From Bin80 sp026709335 (GTDB taxonomy: Bacteria; Bacteroidota; Rhodothermia; Rhodothermales; Bin80): a stretch of DNA of 64,000 bases. Each line of letters opens with the position of its first letter. Positions within the stretch are counted from its first letter, which is position 1. The translations under genes were made by a program, and so were the position numbers. The stretch is taken from the NCBI GenBank assembly GCA_965200825.1, contig OZ241385.1, positions 124,001-188,000 on the forward strand, given 5' to 3'. Below the pieces are notes generated by a model that was given only the letters and a program-made list of their open reading frames with translations, was not told where the DNA came from and made no database searches. Below, piece by piece: positions 43,929-53,149 of this stretch.

Positions 43929-45743
43929 ATGAATAAATTCAAGCTCTGGAAATTACAATGCGGAATATTTGGTCAAAAGCGAATTTCGTGGCGTTTTCTT
44001 CGCTCAGTTTCTCTGTATCTCTTGATCTGGGGTAACCTTACTGATGCTGCGGCACAGCAACGCTCTATTCTTAGGGGCTCAGTGATAGATTCACAAGCAA
44101 TGGAGCCGATTTCTGGAGCATTGGTTGTTCTTGCAGGGACTCTTCATGGATCTCTCACAGAAGCAGACGGGAGCTTTAATTTTGTTGCAATTCATCATGG
44201 CGAATATCAATTGACCGTATCAGCAGAGGGATATGCTCAATTCCAGAAATCTATTCAGATCCAGGAGGATATGTATCTGGAAATACCTTTGATGCCCGAG
44301 GCAGACGAATTCCCAGATCGCCATACGTATCTCCGATTGGGTGATGGATTAGGGACTCAATTGTTTAGAGGCTTGTTACCCCGCCGAGTTGATGCAGTCT
44401 CGGTAGAGTATACTTTGTACGGAGCCTCTCTTGCCCCAAGATCTTACTATCTAGATGGAGTCAGACTGATTGATCCTGGTATATCAATTCTCGAAATTGC
44501 AGATCAGCAGCGATCACAAGTTATTCCCGGACCCTATAATCCAAGTTTAGGAATGGATGCTTCGGTCGAGTATCACATGCCGGAGGTATATACAACCGGT
44601 GCCTACTTTTTGTATGATTCAAGAGTAAGGGGGCTTAATTCAGGATTAATGTTGCACCGTGACTGGAGTCGGGTTCATGGAACATTCGGCGGAAGCTACA
44701 GCCGGGGAGGCAATTATTCAGATGGCAGTGGCATTCTTCAACATGCCGGAATTCGCTCTGGAACGATTGCTGGACGTGCAGGGGTACAGATTGCGGCAGA
44801 GCACGAGATTTCAGGAAGCGGGGGTTGGTCGCAAGATATCGATCAAAGTGGAAAAAAATTTCAGCAGAGAGCAGCGATTTTTCGATATAAGTACACTCAA
44901 AATGCGGGTTTTCTTCAGGGGATACATGTTTCGGGTGCCTTTCAGGGGTTGGATGGAAAGCCGGACATCAGTCAGCAAAGTGGGTCAGTTTCTGTTCGCT
45001 TTTTGCCACAGCCAAACCTCCATCTGAATGTAGGTGCAGATTATTATCGTTATACGGAAAGATCTGATTCTTTACGCATCTCTCAATGGGGGGATGACAC
45101 AAGCTCAATGATTGAAACTGGTCTATATATTCGAGCGCTGCGCAGGATTACACCGTTTTGGATTGAAGGGCATTTCAGGTTAGATCCTTCAAAGAGTCAT
45201 TGGGGCGGAACATCGTTGTTGACCTGGTACATCAATTCTGATTGGAATTTGATTCTAGGGGTGGGGCGTGTAGTGTCAATAGAAAGAGATGCAGTAGTGA
45301 GACAGGCAGATCTTGGGTTTCGATGGAGTGATTTTGAAAAGTCAGTTGAATTTCTGGCGTTTACACGAGAGGTAGGCAGGAACCACATACATGGTATTAC
45401 TGCAGACATTCGTAGGACTTGGTGGAGGATTGCACTATACTCAACGGTATCGGATCTTTCTTCCTCTTCGACAAAATCTCGACTATCATCCTGGATACTT
45501 TTCCATACAGAATTCAATGGACCACTGGGTTTGTTTAAGTTAAATTCGAAGGTGTACGGCACATTGTTCAATCTTCCTGCCTGGGTGAGCGCAGGTCTGT
45601 GGCTGGAAAGCAGGGAGTTCAATGGGATATCGCTACGGATCGGAATTCAGAATCTGCTCGACGGCACATATACATACCCCCAAAGCGAATTTGCAGAGCC
45701 AGGCAGGTCGTTTCAATTTTCGTTAGGATACCAATCCCGGTGA
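43929..45743 (+). CDS. TonB-receptor-like outer-membrane protein with carboxypeptidase-regulatory domain
   Basis: From the ATG at 43929 the product has 604 residues. A basic N-terminus and a hydrophobic segment (FLRSVSLYLLIWGNLTDAAA) act as signal peptide. A CarboxypepD_reg-like domain follows (about residues 45-125: LRGSVIDSQAMEPISGALVV ... SLTEADGSFNFVAIHHGEYQ), then a series of beta-strands ending in an aromatic terminus (RSFQFSLGYQ). This suggests a barrel. A clear plug domain is not visible, so it may be a TonB-receptor relative rather than a true receptor. The substrate is unknown. Confidence 0.75.
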   Translation: MNKFKLWKLQCGIFGQKRISWRFLRSVSLYLLIWGNLTDAAAQQRSILRGSVIDSQAMEPISGALVVLAGTLHGSLTEADGSFNFVAIHHGEYQLTVSAEGYAQFQKSIQIQEDMYLEIPLMPEADEFPDRHTYLRLGDGLGTQLFRGLLPRRVDAVSVEYTLYGASLAPRSYYLDGVRLIDPGISILEIADQQRSQVIPGPYNPSLGMDASVEYHMPEVYTTGAYFLYDSRVRGLNSGLMLHRDWSRVHGTFGGSYSRGGNYSDGSGILQHAGIRSGTIAGRAGVQIAAEHEISGSGGWSQDIDQSGKKFQQRAAIFRYKYTQNAGFLQGIHVSGAFQGLDGKPDISQQSGSVSVRFLPQPNLHLNVGADYYRYTERSDSLRISQWGDDTSSMIETGLYIRALRRITPFWIEGHFRLDPSKSHWGGTSLLTWYINSDWNLILGVGRVVSIERDAVVRQADLGFRWSDFEKSVEFLAFTREVGRNHIHGITADIRRTWWRIALYSTVSDLSSSSTKSRLSSWILFHTEFNGPLGLFKLNSKVYGTLFNLPAWVSAGLWLESREFNGISLRIGIQNLLDGTYTYPQSEFAEPGRSFQFSLGYQSR

Positions 45744-45747
45744 AGCG

Positions 45748-46722
45748 TTAGTTGGGGAGTGAGTCCGCGGTCCGTTTGGCAGTTTCTGAAAACGGGCGGA
45801 AGGAGCAACCAAGTTCATTCACCGCGCGCTGGTTGGAAAAGGAGCGCTGTCTAAAGACCTGCTTTACACTCGAGCGTCCAAAATCAAAATTCTGTCTACT
45901 CACAGAACTCCACAAATCCATCAGCATTCCACCAAAGAAGGCCAGATGATAGGGCAAAACCATCTTAGGTGGCTTGGCTCCAAGAGATTCAGCCAAGAGG
46001 GAGAGGATTGATTTCCAACTGAGGTTCTCACTTCCCAGAATGTAGCGCCTCCCTGTTTTTCCATGTTCTAGTGCGGCAAGATGGCCTGCGGCTACATCGG
46101 AAACATCTACTACATTCGTTCCTCCCGGGGGATAGAATATTATCTTGCCAGCACGAATTTTGAGTGCATATTCATGGCAGATATTCAGAGCTTTCCCTTC
46201 GCTACGGTCGGGGCCTATGATTAAGCTCGGATTCACTATCACTGCATCTAAGCCTTCTGCGATACTACGGTGAACTTCAAGTTCTGCCATGTATTTGCTT
46301 CTTCCGTATGGCCATATGCCTGACTTATTTTGCAATTCGCAGGTTTCGTCTGCAATCCCTTCTGGAGGAGTTCCGATTGCTGCAATGCTAGAGGTATGAA
46401 CCAGTTTTTCAATCCGACTTTCTCTCGCGGCATCAACGACCGAGGCAGTACCTTGCGTATTGACCTGGTCCAGAGTTTTGGAGCCAATCTGAACATTTCC
46501 TGCTACATGAAAAACTACCTGAATTCCGTGCATAGCACTCCGTAATGCACCCAAATCCGTGATATCACCTACACTGTGTTCTACTTCATCAGCTACGGTT
46601 CGTAGAAGGTGAAGCTTGGAAGTTTCTCGTCGGAAGATCCGGACATGATATCCGGCTTCTAGGAGTTGATAGACAAGCTCGCTTCCCAAAAAACCTGTAG
46701 CGCCTGTTACAAGTACATTCAT
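45748..46722 (-). CDS. NAD(P)-dependent epimerase/dehydratase (DFR-like)
   Basis: The 324-residue extended SDR starts MNVLVTGATGFLGSELVYQL. It has the cofactor motif GATGFLG, a Thr/Ser site in HTSSIAAIG and the catalytic YGRSKYMAE (Tyr, Lys). It resembles dihydroflavonol-4-reductase-like proteins found in many bacteria; the substrate is unknown. Its start overlaps the stop of the upstream biotin-carrier gene by 4 nt. Confidence 0.9.
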   Translation of the reverse strand: MNVLVTGATGFLGSELVYQLLEAGYHVRIFRRETSKLHLLRTVADEVEHSVGDITDLGALRSAMHGIQVVFHVAGNVQIGSKTLDQVNTQGTASVVDAARESRIEKLVHTSSIAAIGTPPEGIADETCELQNKSGIWPYGRSKYMAELEVHRSIAEGLDAVIVNPSLIIGPDRSEGKALNICHEYALKIRAGKIIFYPPGGTNVVDVSDVAAGHLAALEHGKTGRRYILGSENLSWKSILSLLAESLGAKPPKMVLPYHLAFFGGMLMDLWSSVSRQNFDFGRSSVKQVFRQRSFSNQRAVNELGCSFRPFSETAKRTADSLPN

Positions 46723-47216
46723 GATTCAAATTCGATAAGAAGTTCATCAAGAGCGACGGCATCTTTTTCCCGAGCGTGTAATTGCTTGACGATCCCCTCA
46801 CAGGGCGAATGAAGTTCGTTCTCCATCTTCATTGCTTCCAGAACGACAAGCCCCTGCCCCTTAGTGACATGGTCTCCTGCCTGCGTCAGAATCTTCATGA
46901 TTAATCCCGGCATAGGTGCGCGAAGCTCACTGGTTGATTCCTGATCTTCAGCCTGTTGGCCATAGTGTTGGATCAGTTGTTCGCGTTCACTGATAATTTT
47001 GGCCTTTACTGTCTCTCCGTTAATAGTCAGCAGATGGTTTGACTCCTCTCCCATGTGAATCAGATAGCTGTTTCCATTCAGCAGGAGGCTATATACATTT
47101 GATCGCAGTTCTACAAGAGATACATGCATGTTTTCGCCGAGCAAAGAAATGTTTTGATCCGATAGAGTCACAGAAATTCGTTCGTCTCCAACTTCAACCA
47201 GAAACCGTTTTGTCAT
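46719..47216 (-). CDS. Biotin carboxyl carrier-like protein
   Basis: The 165-residue product has a C-terminal biotinyl/lipoyl domain with VLEAMKMENE, the biotin-accepting lysine being Lys130, flanked by APMPGLIMKI and VKQLHAREKDAVALDELLIE. The N-terminal 90 residues form a small beta-rich domain. No carboxylase or carboxyltransferase gene is adjacent, so the complex it serves (acyl-CoA carboxylase or a decarboxylase) is not known. It is coupled to the downstream epimerase gene by a 4-nt overlap. Confidence 0.88.
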   Translation of the reverse strand: MTKRFLVEVGDERISVTLSDQNISLLGENMHVSLVELRSNVYSLLLNGNSYLIHMGEESNHLLTINGETVKAKIISEREQLIQHYGQQAEDQESTSELRAPMPGLIMKILTQAGDHVTKGQGLVVLEAMKMENELHSPCEGIVKQLHAREKDAVALDELLIEFES

Positions 47217-47741
47217 AATCAGATTAAGCTGTGAGTGGGAATTATGGTGGTAGATGAGTGTCTACTTCCAGTGCAACGCAGGGTATACTACCTTGTTTGA
47301 GAAGTGCAAGTTAGCAGAGACGTAGAGTTCCATGCGATTGATCGTGCGCCACTGTTTATCACTCGGACTATTTAAGGGATACAAAATTACCGATGTTTCC
47401 AGATTTTCTAGAAATAGGGTACGGATTCACGTTTTTCGTCAATGGAGTTAAGTGTGCTTATGAGTCCGATTTCCTGTTCAATCTGTTCATTGATTCAGCT
47501 TGAAAAGTCGTAATTTGTGATAGAAAAATGCAAAGATCAACGAAAATTCTGTCGCTCTTAACAAGTTGCCATAAATCTCGGCGATTAAAATTTCTGGGGC
47601 TTCAGCCATTTTTGTGAGATGATTCGACCTTCGATTGTTGTGATGATGTATACGTTTCTTTCCAGGGTATATATAATCTCATCGGATGGAAATTTGATAG
47701 GATCGGGAAGTATTCATGAGTAGATTGTAATTGGATCATTG
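47217..47741. other. Intergenic region between carrier protein and ubiE
   Basis: No open frame of note, RNA gene or strong hairpin is visible in these 525 bases. It separates two divergently transcribed genes and should hold both promoters. Confidence 0.5.
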
Positions 47742-48467
47742 ATGCGCTATTATCCACCGACAGGAGAGAACAAATCAAAGGAGTCGCAGGTAGCGACCAT
47801 GTTTGATGCTATTGCGCCGCGCTATGATATTTTGAATCGTGTTTTGAGTATTGGTTTGGATCGCGTGTGGCGAAATGCAGCGATTCGACGCCTGGGGAAT
47901 CAAAAGGGTGGGAGAATTCTGGATGTAGCAACAGGGACAGGTGACATTGCACTTGCGGCACTCAAACTAGAGCCAAAAGAGATTATAGGGATAGATATTG
48001 CGGATGCAATGTTGCAGGTGGCGAGAAAAAAAGCGATTCGTAAATCTCCTCAGGAAAGGGTTTCATTTGTGCAGGGTTCAGCCGAACAACTCCCTTTTCG
48101 GACAGACAGCTTTGATGCAGCAATCGTAGCGTTCGGAGTACGAAATTTTGCAAACCTGCATGCAGGCCTGTGCTCGATAAAGCAAGTGCTTAAGCCAGGC
48201 GCCCCGTTTGTTGTACTTGAATTTAGTCAGCCGACTCTATGGCCGATAAAGGCCTTTTATAAAGCATATTCCCGGTGGATTCTTCCAAATATCGGACGCA
48301 TATTTTCGGGAGTTGATGGTCCTTACAAGTATTTGCCCGATTCAATTGAGGTATTCCCGAATGGGCAAAACTTTCTTATGAGACTTGAGCAATGTGGTTT
48401 TAACCAGACACGAGTAGAGCCGCTTACGTTTGGAATTGTGTCACTCTATACTGGATATGCTACTTGA
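47742..48467 (+). CDS. ubiE: Demethylmenaquinone/ubiquinone methyltransferase
   Basis: The enzyme adds the C-methyl group in menaquinone (or ubiquinone) biosynthesis. From the ATG at 47742 the product has 241 residues with VATMFDAIAPRYDILNRVLS, the SAM motif ILDVATGTGDIAL and the family features SAEQLPFRTDSFDAAIVAFG and FGVRNFANL. Menaquinone (MenG) is more likely in this lineage. Its last 27 nt overlap the convergent anti-sigma-like gene. Confidence 0.95.
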   Translation: MRYYPPTGENKSKESQVATMFDAIAPRYDILNRVLSIGLDRVWRNAAIRRLGNQKGGRILDVATGTGDIALAALKLEPKEIIGIDIADAMLQVARKKAIRKSPQERVSFVQGSAEQLPFRTDSFDAAIVAFGVRNFANLHAGLCSIKQVLKPGAPFVVLEFSQPTLWPIKAFYKAYSRWILPNIGRIFSGVDGPYKYLPDSIEVFPNGQNFLMRLEQCGFNQTRVEPLTFGIVSLYTGYAT

Positions 48468-48899
48468 GGGATCTGAACGAAGCAGTTTAATCAGCGTGAT
48501 TTCGTTGACCCCGTCTTCGGAGAAATATTCTACATGGTCCATAAGACGGCGGATAATATCCACACCCAATCCACCAGACTTTCGGTTACGGGAGAGTTCC
48601 ACTACATCGGGTCGTTGGTAGGCTCTCCGATCAAAGGATCGTCCGTGATCACGGATTCGGACGATCACACGAGTTGCCTCGATGGTCATGGTCAGATTTA
48701 CTTTATTCGCGGAGTTGCCTTGATAGGCATGCTCAATTATATTTGCACAGGCCTCGTCAACAGCTAATTGTAGTGCCTCAATATGGGTTTCATTCACTCC
48801 GGCCTGACGTGCAGATTCCACGACGAACTTGCGCACTTTGATCAAGTGGCGTGTTGCACTGGGCACAATGAGAGTATGGGTAATGGACGCACGGTCCAT
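48441..48899 (-). CDS. RsbW-like serine kinase/anti-sigma factor (HATPase)
   Basis: The 152-residue HATPase_c_2 protein shows DEACANIIEHAYQG (N box), RDHGRSFD (G1-like box) and GGLGVDIIRRLMD (G2 box). It should bind and phosphorylate the STAS antagonist encoded 11 nt upstream. With the SpoIIE-type phosphatase at 49308 it makes a complete partner-switching module. The target sigma factor or other effector is not in the window. Confidence 0.92.
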   Translation of the reverse strand: MDRASITHTLIVPSATRHLIKVRKFVVESARQAGVNETHIEALQLAVDEACANIIEHAYQGNSANKVNLTMTIEATRVIVRIRDHGRSFDRRAYQRPDVVELSRNRKSGGLGVDIIRRLMDHVEYFSEDGVNEITLIKLLRSDPSSSISSIE

Positions 48900-48910
48900 A
48901 GCAAAATCGA

Positions 48911-49273
48911 CTAGATGGGTTTAATACCTTGTTTGAAGAGGGAGATGGCCTCCTCTTCGGTTTCAACAATGTGATAGATCAGGGGAAAACCCAGGAGGTC
49001 AAACACATTGAAAATCTTTGATTTAAGAGCGCAGATCTTGATATCTCCATCCAAAGCACGAATTTCTTCAATAAAGGCCATAAAGACCCCAAGCCCCGCA
49101 CTGGAAATATATTCGAGGTCACTTCCGTTAACGACCAGCTTTGCCTTCCCTTCGTCTCGACACTTTTTTATGGCAGATTCTAATTCCGGGGCGGTGTGTG
49201 CATCCAACTCTCCACAGATTGCCAATACTGTGACGTCGCCAGCATCCCGAAAAGCAACAGAAAAATTACTCAT
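48911..49273 (-). CDS. STAS-domain anti-sigma factor antagonist
   Basis: The 121-residue STAS protein starts MSNFSVAFRDAGDVTVLAIC; the ATG at 49279 would add two residues. The phosphorylatable Ser is in YISSAGLGVFMAF. It should release the HATPase's target when dephosphorylated by the phosphatase. It lies between the HATPase and phosphatase genes. Confidence 0.93.
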   Translation of the reverse strand: MSNFSVAFRDAGDVTVLAICGELDAHTAPELESAIKKCRDEGKAKLVVNGSDLEYISSAGLGVFMAFIEEIRALDGDIKICALKSKIFNVFDLLGFPLIYHIVETEEEAISLFKQGIKPI

Positions 49274-49307
49274 GATCAATTGGAATCAATAATGGGTGAT
49301 GATCAAA

Positions 49308-51524
49308 TTACGACAGGTTTTTTTCTCCAGCTTTGAATACCGTAGGTTCATGTCCATGCCATTTAATAACCAGCAAGGTAAGATCATCGTCATAGTTCTT
49401 TCCTAAACCCAGAAATTGGTCAACGGTTTTTCGCACGGCATCATGTACTCCCTGTGCACGCTCATATCGCGAACCCTTGATACTTTCCACGAGTCGATCG
49501 TATCCAAATTCTTCTCCTTCGGTATTCCTACTTTCAACCACTCCATCTGTATAAAGAACAATCAGGTCCCCGGGTTGAAAGGTAAGGCGCTCAATCTCCA
49601 GTGTCTCAGAGAATAATTCGCTGCGGTCAAGACCAATGCCTAATCCTCCCGAGCGAAGAAGTTTTGCATTTCCGCTAACATCAACAAGTACTGCAGGAGA
49701 GTGCCCAGCACGTGCGATAGACATGTGGCCGGAATTACAATCTATCAAACCATAGATCGCAGTAACAAATATACTTTTTTCTAGCGACTCGCCCAGTGCT
49801 TGATTCGCATGATATAGAAAATCACTCGGACCCGGAGCGATTCGGGCGACTGCCTGGAAGATGCCCTGCATTTCAGCCATGTAGAATGCTGCTGAGGTCC
49901 CCTTGCCGGAAACATCTGCTACTATGAAGGCAAGTTTCCCTTCACCTACTTCAAGCAGGTCATAGTAGTCGCCGCCAACCTCAAGGGCCGGCGTGCTGGA
50001 AGCTGCGAGGCTCAGATAAGAAAGTTGGGGCATTGTCTGAGGCAACAATCGCCGTTGCACTTTGCGTGCAATTGACAACTCACTTGCCAAGCGCTCGCGC
50101 TCAATCTTTGACTCCAAGAGCCGGACGTTTTCAAGAACGAGAGTTGCCTGGGTGGCAAAAATCACAATAGATTCTATATCATCATTTTCGAAAGCCTGGA
50201 AGATTTCGTGAGATACGAACAAAGTTCCCAGAACTTCAGTACCTGTTTCGAGTGGGATGGCCAACAAGCTCAAAATGCCATTTGCTTTGCACTTAGGAGT
50301 TCTTCGGTCAACAACCGTATTCGGTATATAGACGAGTTTTCGGGTTTGCGAGGCTTCTCTGTGTATGGAAGCTAGATCACAGGACTCATCGGCGATCGAG
50401 GTATCTATATTATAGGCAGCTACAATTTGGGGTTTTAGGGATCCGGAATCAAGATCCTGAACAGTAAGCCAGGCAGCTTTTCCGCGCCCTGCATCAACCG
50501 TTGTTGATACAACCCAGTGGTGCAGTTTTCCAGGATCTGCTGACTCGCGCACCAGTAATGAAAGTGCCTGCATGGCTGCCATTTCATCCGCTCCTCTCTG
50601 ATAGTCTCCAATCGTGGGTAAGTGGAAAATCAAGGAAAGCACGGATGTCAGTGCATAGATGAAGCCAAAGGTCAGATTAACAATGACGACTTTTGTGAGT
50701 GGAAGGCTATAGAATGGCAGAAAATTGGGGGGAGCGGTTACATAATCAGTCGATCCCAAGACAATATCAGGTCTGAATAACGTTAATAAGGTGCCTAAAG
50801 TCATACACATAAGGACAGTTCCCAAGCCAATCGCAGTCATTTTCTGTCTGAAGGACAGATGAACAATCCATGTCAAACGAACTGAATTGATAAAAATGAG
50901 AATGATCTCTCCAAGGGATACCAGTCCCAGAACGATGAGAAAGAGAACTTCTAAGGGAGAGGAGTCCAAACTGAAGTAGGGATGAAATGGCGAACAGACG
51001 ATGAAACCAAGTCCGAGGGAGAGTATAAAGAGTCGCCAGTTTTTTTCACTTCGGCGGGTACGGCGAAATTGAACTAAATAGCTAAGTCGCTGGACTAAAA
51101 TAAAGCTCAATGTGGCGAAAAGTGTGCCCAGAAGTGCGCTTTTGATGTATGCGATGGGGGTGGTGGGGGTATTGAAGTCCAAAAATCCATCTTGGATCTG
51201 GAAAACCAGAAACATCAGGATCCAGATAGTCAAGATTGCTACAATGATCTGCCAGAATACCTGCTTGGGATCTGGTCGAGTATTGTATTTAACTGTGTGA
51301 CTACATGTGATCCACAGGCAAAGGAAGCAGATGGTCAATGCAAGATGATAAAGAATTTTTACCGTTAGCGGTGCAAATTCATCAACATTCCCCTGAAAGG
51401 CAAAGGTGGTGGTTCCGACGAAGAGCAGGACAAAAAGAATTGGGGGAATCCAGCGCCAAAGACGCTTAAAACCCGCTACAATTGCCTTTATGGACAGAAT
51501 TTTGGGAAAATTGATTTGGGACAC
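49308..51524 (-). CDS. SpoIIE-type PP2C phosphatase with membrane and GAF regions
   Basis: The 738-residue protein has an N-terminal half with about eight membrane segments (from IPPILFVLLFVGTTTFAF). A GAF domain covers about residues 325-460 (LLAIPLETGTEVLGTLFVSH). A SpoIIE/PP2C domain covers about 490-730 with VGGDYYDLLEV, FIVADVSGKGTSAAFYMAEM, YTDGVVESRN and NYDDDLTLLVI (metal-binding Asp residues). It should dephosphorylate the STAS antagonist encoded just downstream. The membrane part suggests a signal input at the envelope. Confidence 0.92.
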   Translation of the reverse strand: MSQINFPKILSIKAIVAGFKRLWRWIPPILFVLLFVGTTTFAFQGNVDEFAPLTVKILYHLALTICFLCLWITCSHTVKYNTRPDPKQVFWQIIVAILTIWILMFLVFQIQDGFLDFNTPTTPIAYIKSALLGTLFATLSFILVQRLSYLVQFRRTRRSEKNWRLFILSLGLGFIVCSPFHPYFSLDSSPLEVLFLIVLGLVSLGEIILIFINSVRLTWIVHLSFRQKMTAIGLGTVLMCMTLGTLLTLFRPDIVLGSTDYVTAPPNFLPFYSLPLTKVVIVNLTFGFIYALTSVLSLIFHLPTIGDYQRGADEMAAMQALSLLVRESADPGKLHHWVVSTTVDAGRGKAAWLTVQDLDSGSLKPQIVAAYNIDTSIADESCDLASIHREASQTRKLVYIPNTVVDRRTPKCKANGILSLLAIPLETGTEVLGTLFVSHEIFQAFENDDIESIVIFATQATLVLENVRLLESKIERERLASELSIARKVQRRLLPQTMPQLSYLSLAASSTPALEVGGDYYDLLEVGEGKLAFIVADVSGKGTSAAFYMAEMQGIFQAVARIAPGPSDFLYHANQALGESLEKSIFVTAIYGLIDCNSGHMSIARAGHSPAVLVDVSGNAKLLRSGGLGIGLDRSELFSETLEIERLTFQPGDLIVLYTDGVVESRNTEGEEFGYDRLVESIKGSRYERAQGVHDAVRKTVDQFLGLGKNYDDDLTLLVIKWHGHEPTVFKAGEKNLS

Positions 51525-51663
51525 TCCGTCGAAAAGGGGTTTTGTGCATGGGATACTTATTACCTGACTTGGGAAAAATTGTTACACTTTTGAGTTAAAA
51601 AGGCAACTTTGTTGCGCGGCTGGCCGTATTGGATTTAAGAATTTGGTATCAAAAAATCAAAAA

Positions 51664-53088
51664 ATGAGCTATTTAAGACGGATACAGATCATCGCTCTGA
51701 TGTGTTTGAGCGTTCTTGTGGTCATCAAACTTTTTTCTGATCCGTCGCTGCCTGGAGCCATCACGCTTTCTGATCTCAAAGTTAATGAATTAGCTCAGCA
51801 AGCTTTCCAGGTTTCCGGACCTGCGGTGTTGATTTCAACTTCTCTGCAAGATCACACAAGCGATTCTTCTTCGCAGTTGGTTCGGACTCCGGGACCCATT
51901 CGAGTGATAATTGACGCCGTTGGATCAACTGATGATCGTGGAGAAGCAAGAGGATTTGCAGCGTACCCATGGATTATCAAGGAGAATACGGGTGAGGTTG
52001 TGTGGTCCATGATGAATGCCTCAAATATTACCCAAGACGGATCATTGGTTCGTATTGAAAAGGATGAACTTGTATTGGATGTGGGTAAGTATATCCTGAA
52101 TTTTGCCACATATGGAGGAATGATTCAGTCATCTATACGATCATCTTATCGAAACGATCGCCGAAAATGGCATGTGGTTCTCCGCTCACCTGACGATAAA
52201 AATGCACTCCGTCCGCTTTCAGGGACACTGGATGTCAACTCTGATGATCTGGTTTGGGAAGCCACCTCCCTGGAAGGAGATGAAAAGAGAGAATACCTTT
52301 TTGGAGTTCATAGTCCAATTGAATTGAGTATTCGTGCAATTGGTCAATTGAGTCACGAAGATGAGGTGCTACCCGTTGACTACTCACGGATTGAAGATGC
52401 TGTGACAGGGGGAGTGATTTGGCAGCTCACCCGAGATAATACTACTTGGGCAGGCGGTATCCGGGAAAATCGGATCTATCAGGGGCAGTCTACGATTCCT
52501 CCAGGGATATATCGCGCGATTGCAGCAACCAATAGTAGACACCACTATAACAGTTGGACTGGAAATCCTCCTTTCAATCCTCAGGGATGGGGGTTGCATT
52601 TAAGTACATCAAACCACAAAGAGATATATACATTTGATCCATGGATGCGACGTGATCCGATCATTCAGTTCATACGGGTTCGGAATGACGAAGAGTACTC
52701 ACAGATTTTTAGTGTACTAGATACCACGGCAGTTGTATTCTATGCATTAGGAGAAATTACGGGGCCATACAACGGATATGATCTTGCAAAGTTGGAGAAA
52801 CACCAAAGTGATGGAGAATCAACAACCCTGTGGGAGATGTCCTGGGGAGGTTCCGTTCATGCAGGTGGAGCCCGCAAGAATCGTAAGGAGGTCGAGTTTC
52901 TGAGATTAGAACCAGGGAGCTATACGCTTTATTACGAATCTGACGGATCCCATTCATATGAAGCCTGGAACTCAGGTGAACCGGATTATCCTGAGCGATG
53001 GGGGGTCGCGATGTTTCCAGTTGAGAGTCAAAATTCAACAATTATCGTCGGGGTACAGAGTGAATCTTCAGATGCATCTTCACAATAA
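51664..53088 (+). CDS. Hypothetical exported protein
   Basis: From the ATG at 51664 the product has 474 residues with an N-terminal membrane or signal segment (IIALMCLSVLVVIKLF). Three similar blocks are seen, each with a W-rich end (VVWSMMNAS; VIWQLTRDNTTWAGG; TLWEMSWGGSVHAGG) followed by a loop like IPPGIYRAIAATNSRHHYNSW or LEPGSYTLYYESDGSHSYEAW. The protein therefore seems to be built of repeated beta domains. No known family was recognised. A TTG at 51643 is a weaker start. Confidence 0.7.
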   Translation: MSYLRRIQIIALMCLSVLVVIKLFSDPSLPGAITLSDLKVNELAQQAFQVSGPAVLISTSLQDHTSDSSSQLVRTPGPIRVIIDAVGSTDDRGEARGFAAYPWIIKENTGEVVWSMMNASNITQDGSLVRIEKDELVLDVGKYILNFATYGGMIQSSIRSSYRNDRRKWHVVLRSPDDKNALRPLSGTLDVNSDDLVWEATSLEGDEKREYLFGVHSPIELSIRAIGQLSHEDEVLPVDYSRIEDAVTGGVIWQLTRDNTTWAGGIRENRIYQGQSTIPPGIYRAIAATNSRHHYNSWTGNPPFNPQGWGLHLSTSNHKEIYTFDPWMRRDPIIQFIRVRNDEEYSQIFSVLDTTAVVFYALGEITGPYNGYDLAKLEKHQSDGESTTLWEMSWGGSVHAGGARKNRKEVEFLRLEPGSYTLYYESDGSHSYEAWNSGEPDYPERWGVAMFPVESQNSTIIVGVQSESSDASSQ

Positions 53089-53149
53089 TAATTTTCAGGA
53101 TTTCTGATTAAATCAGCTACGTCCTCTGTCATCCATTCTGGAAAGTACG

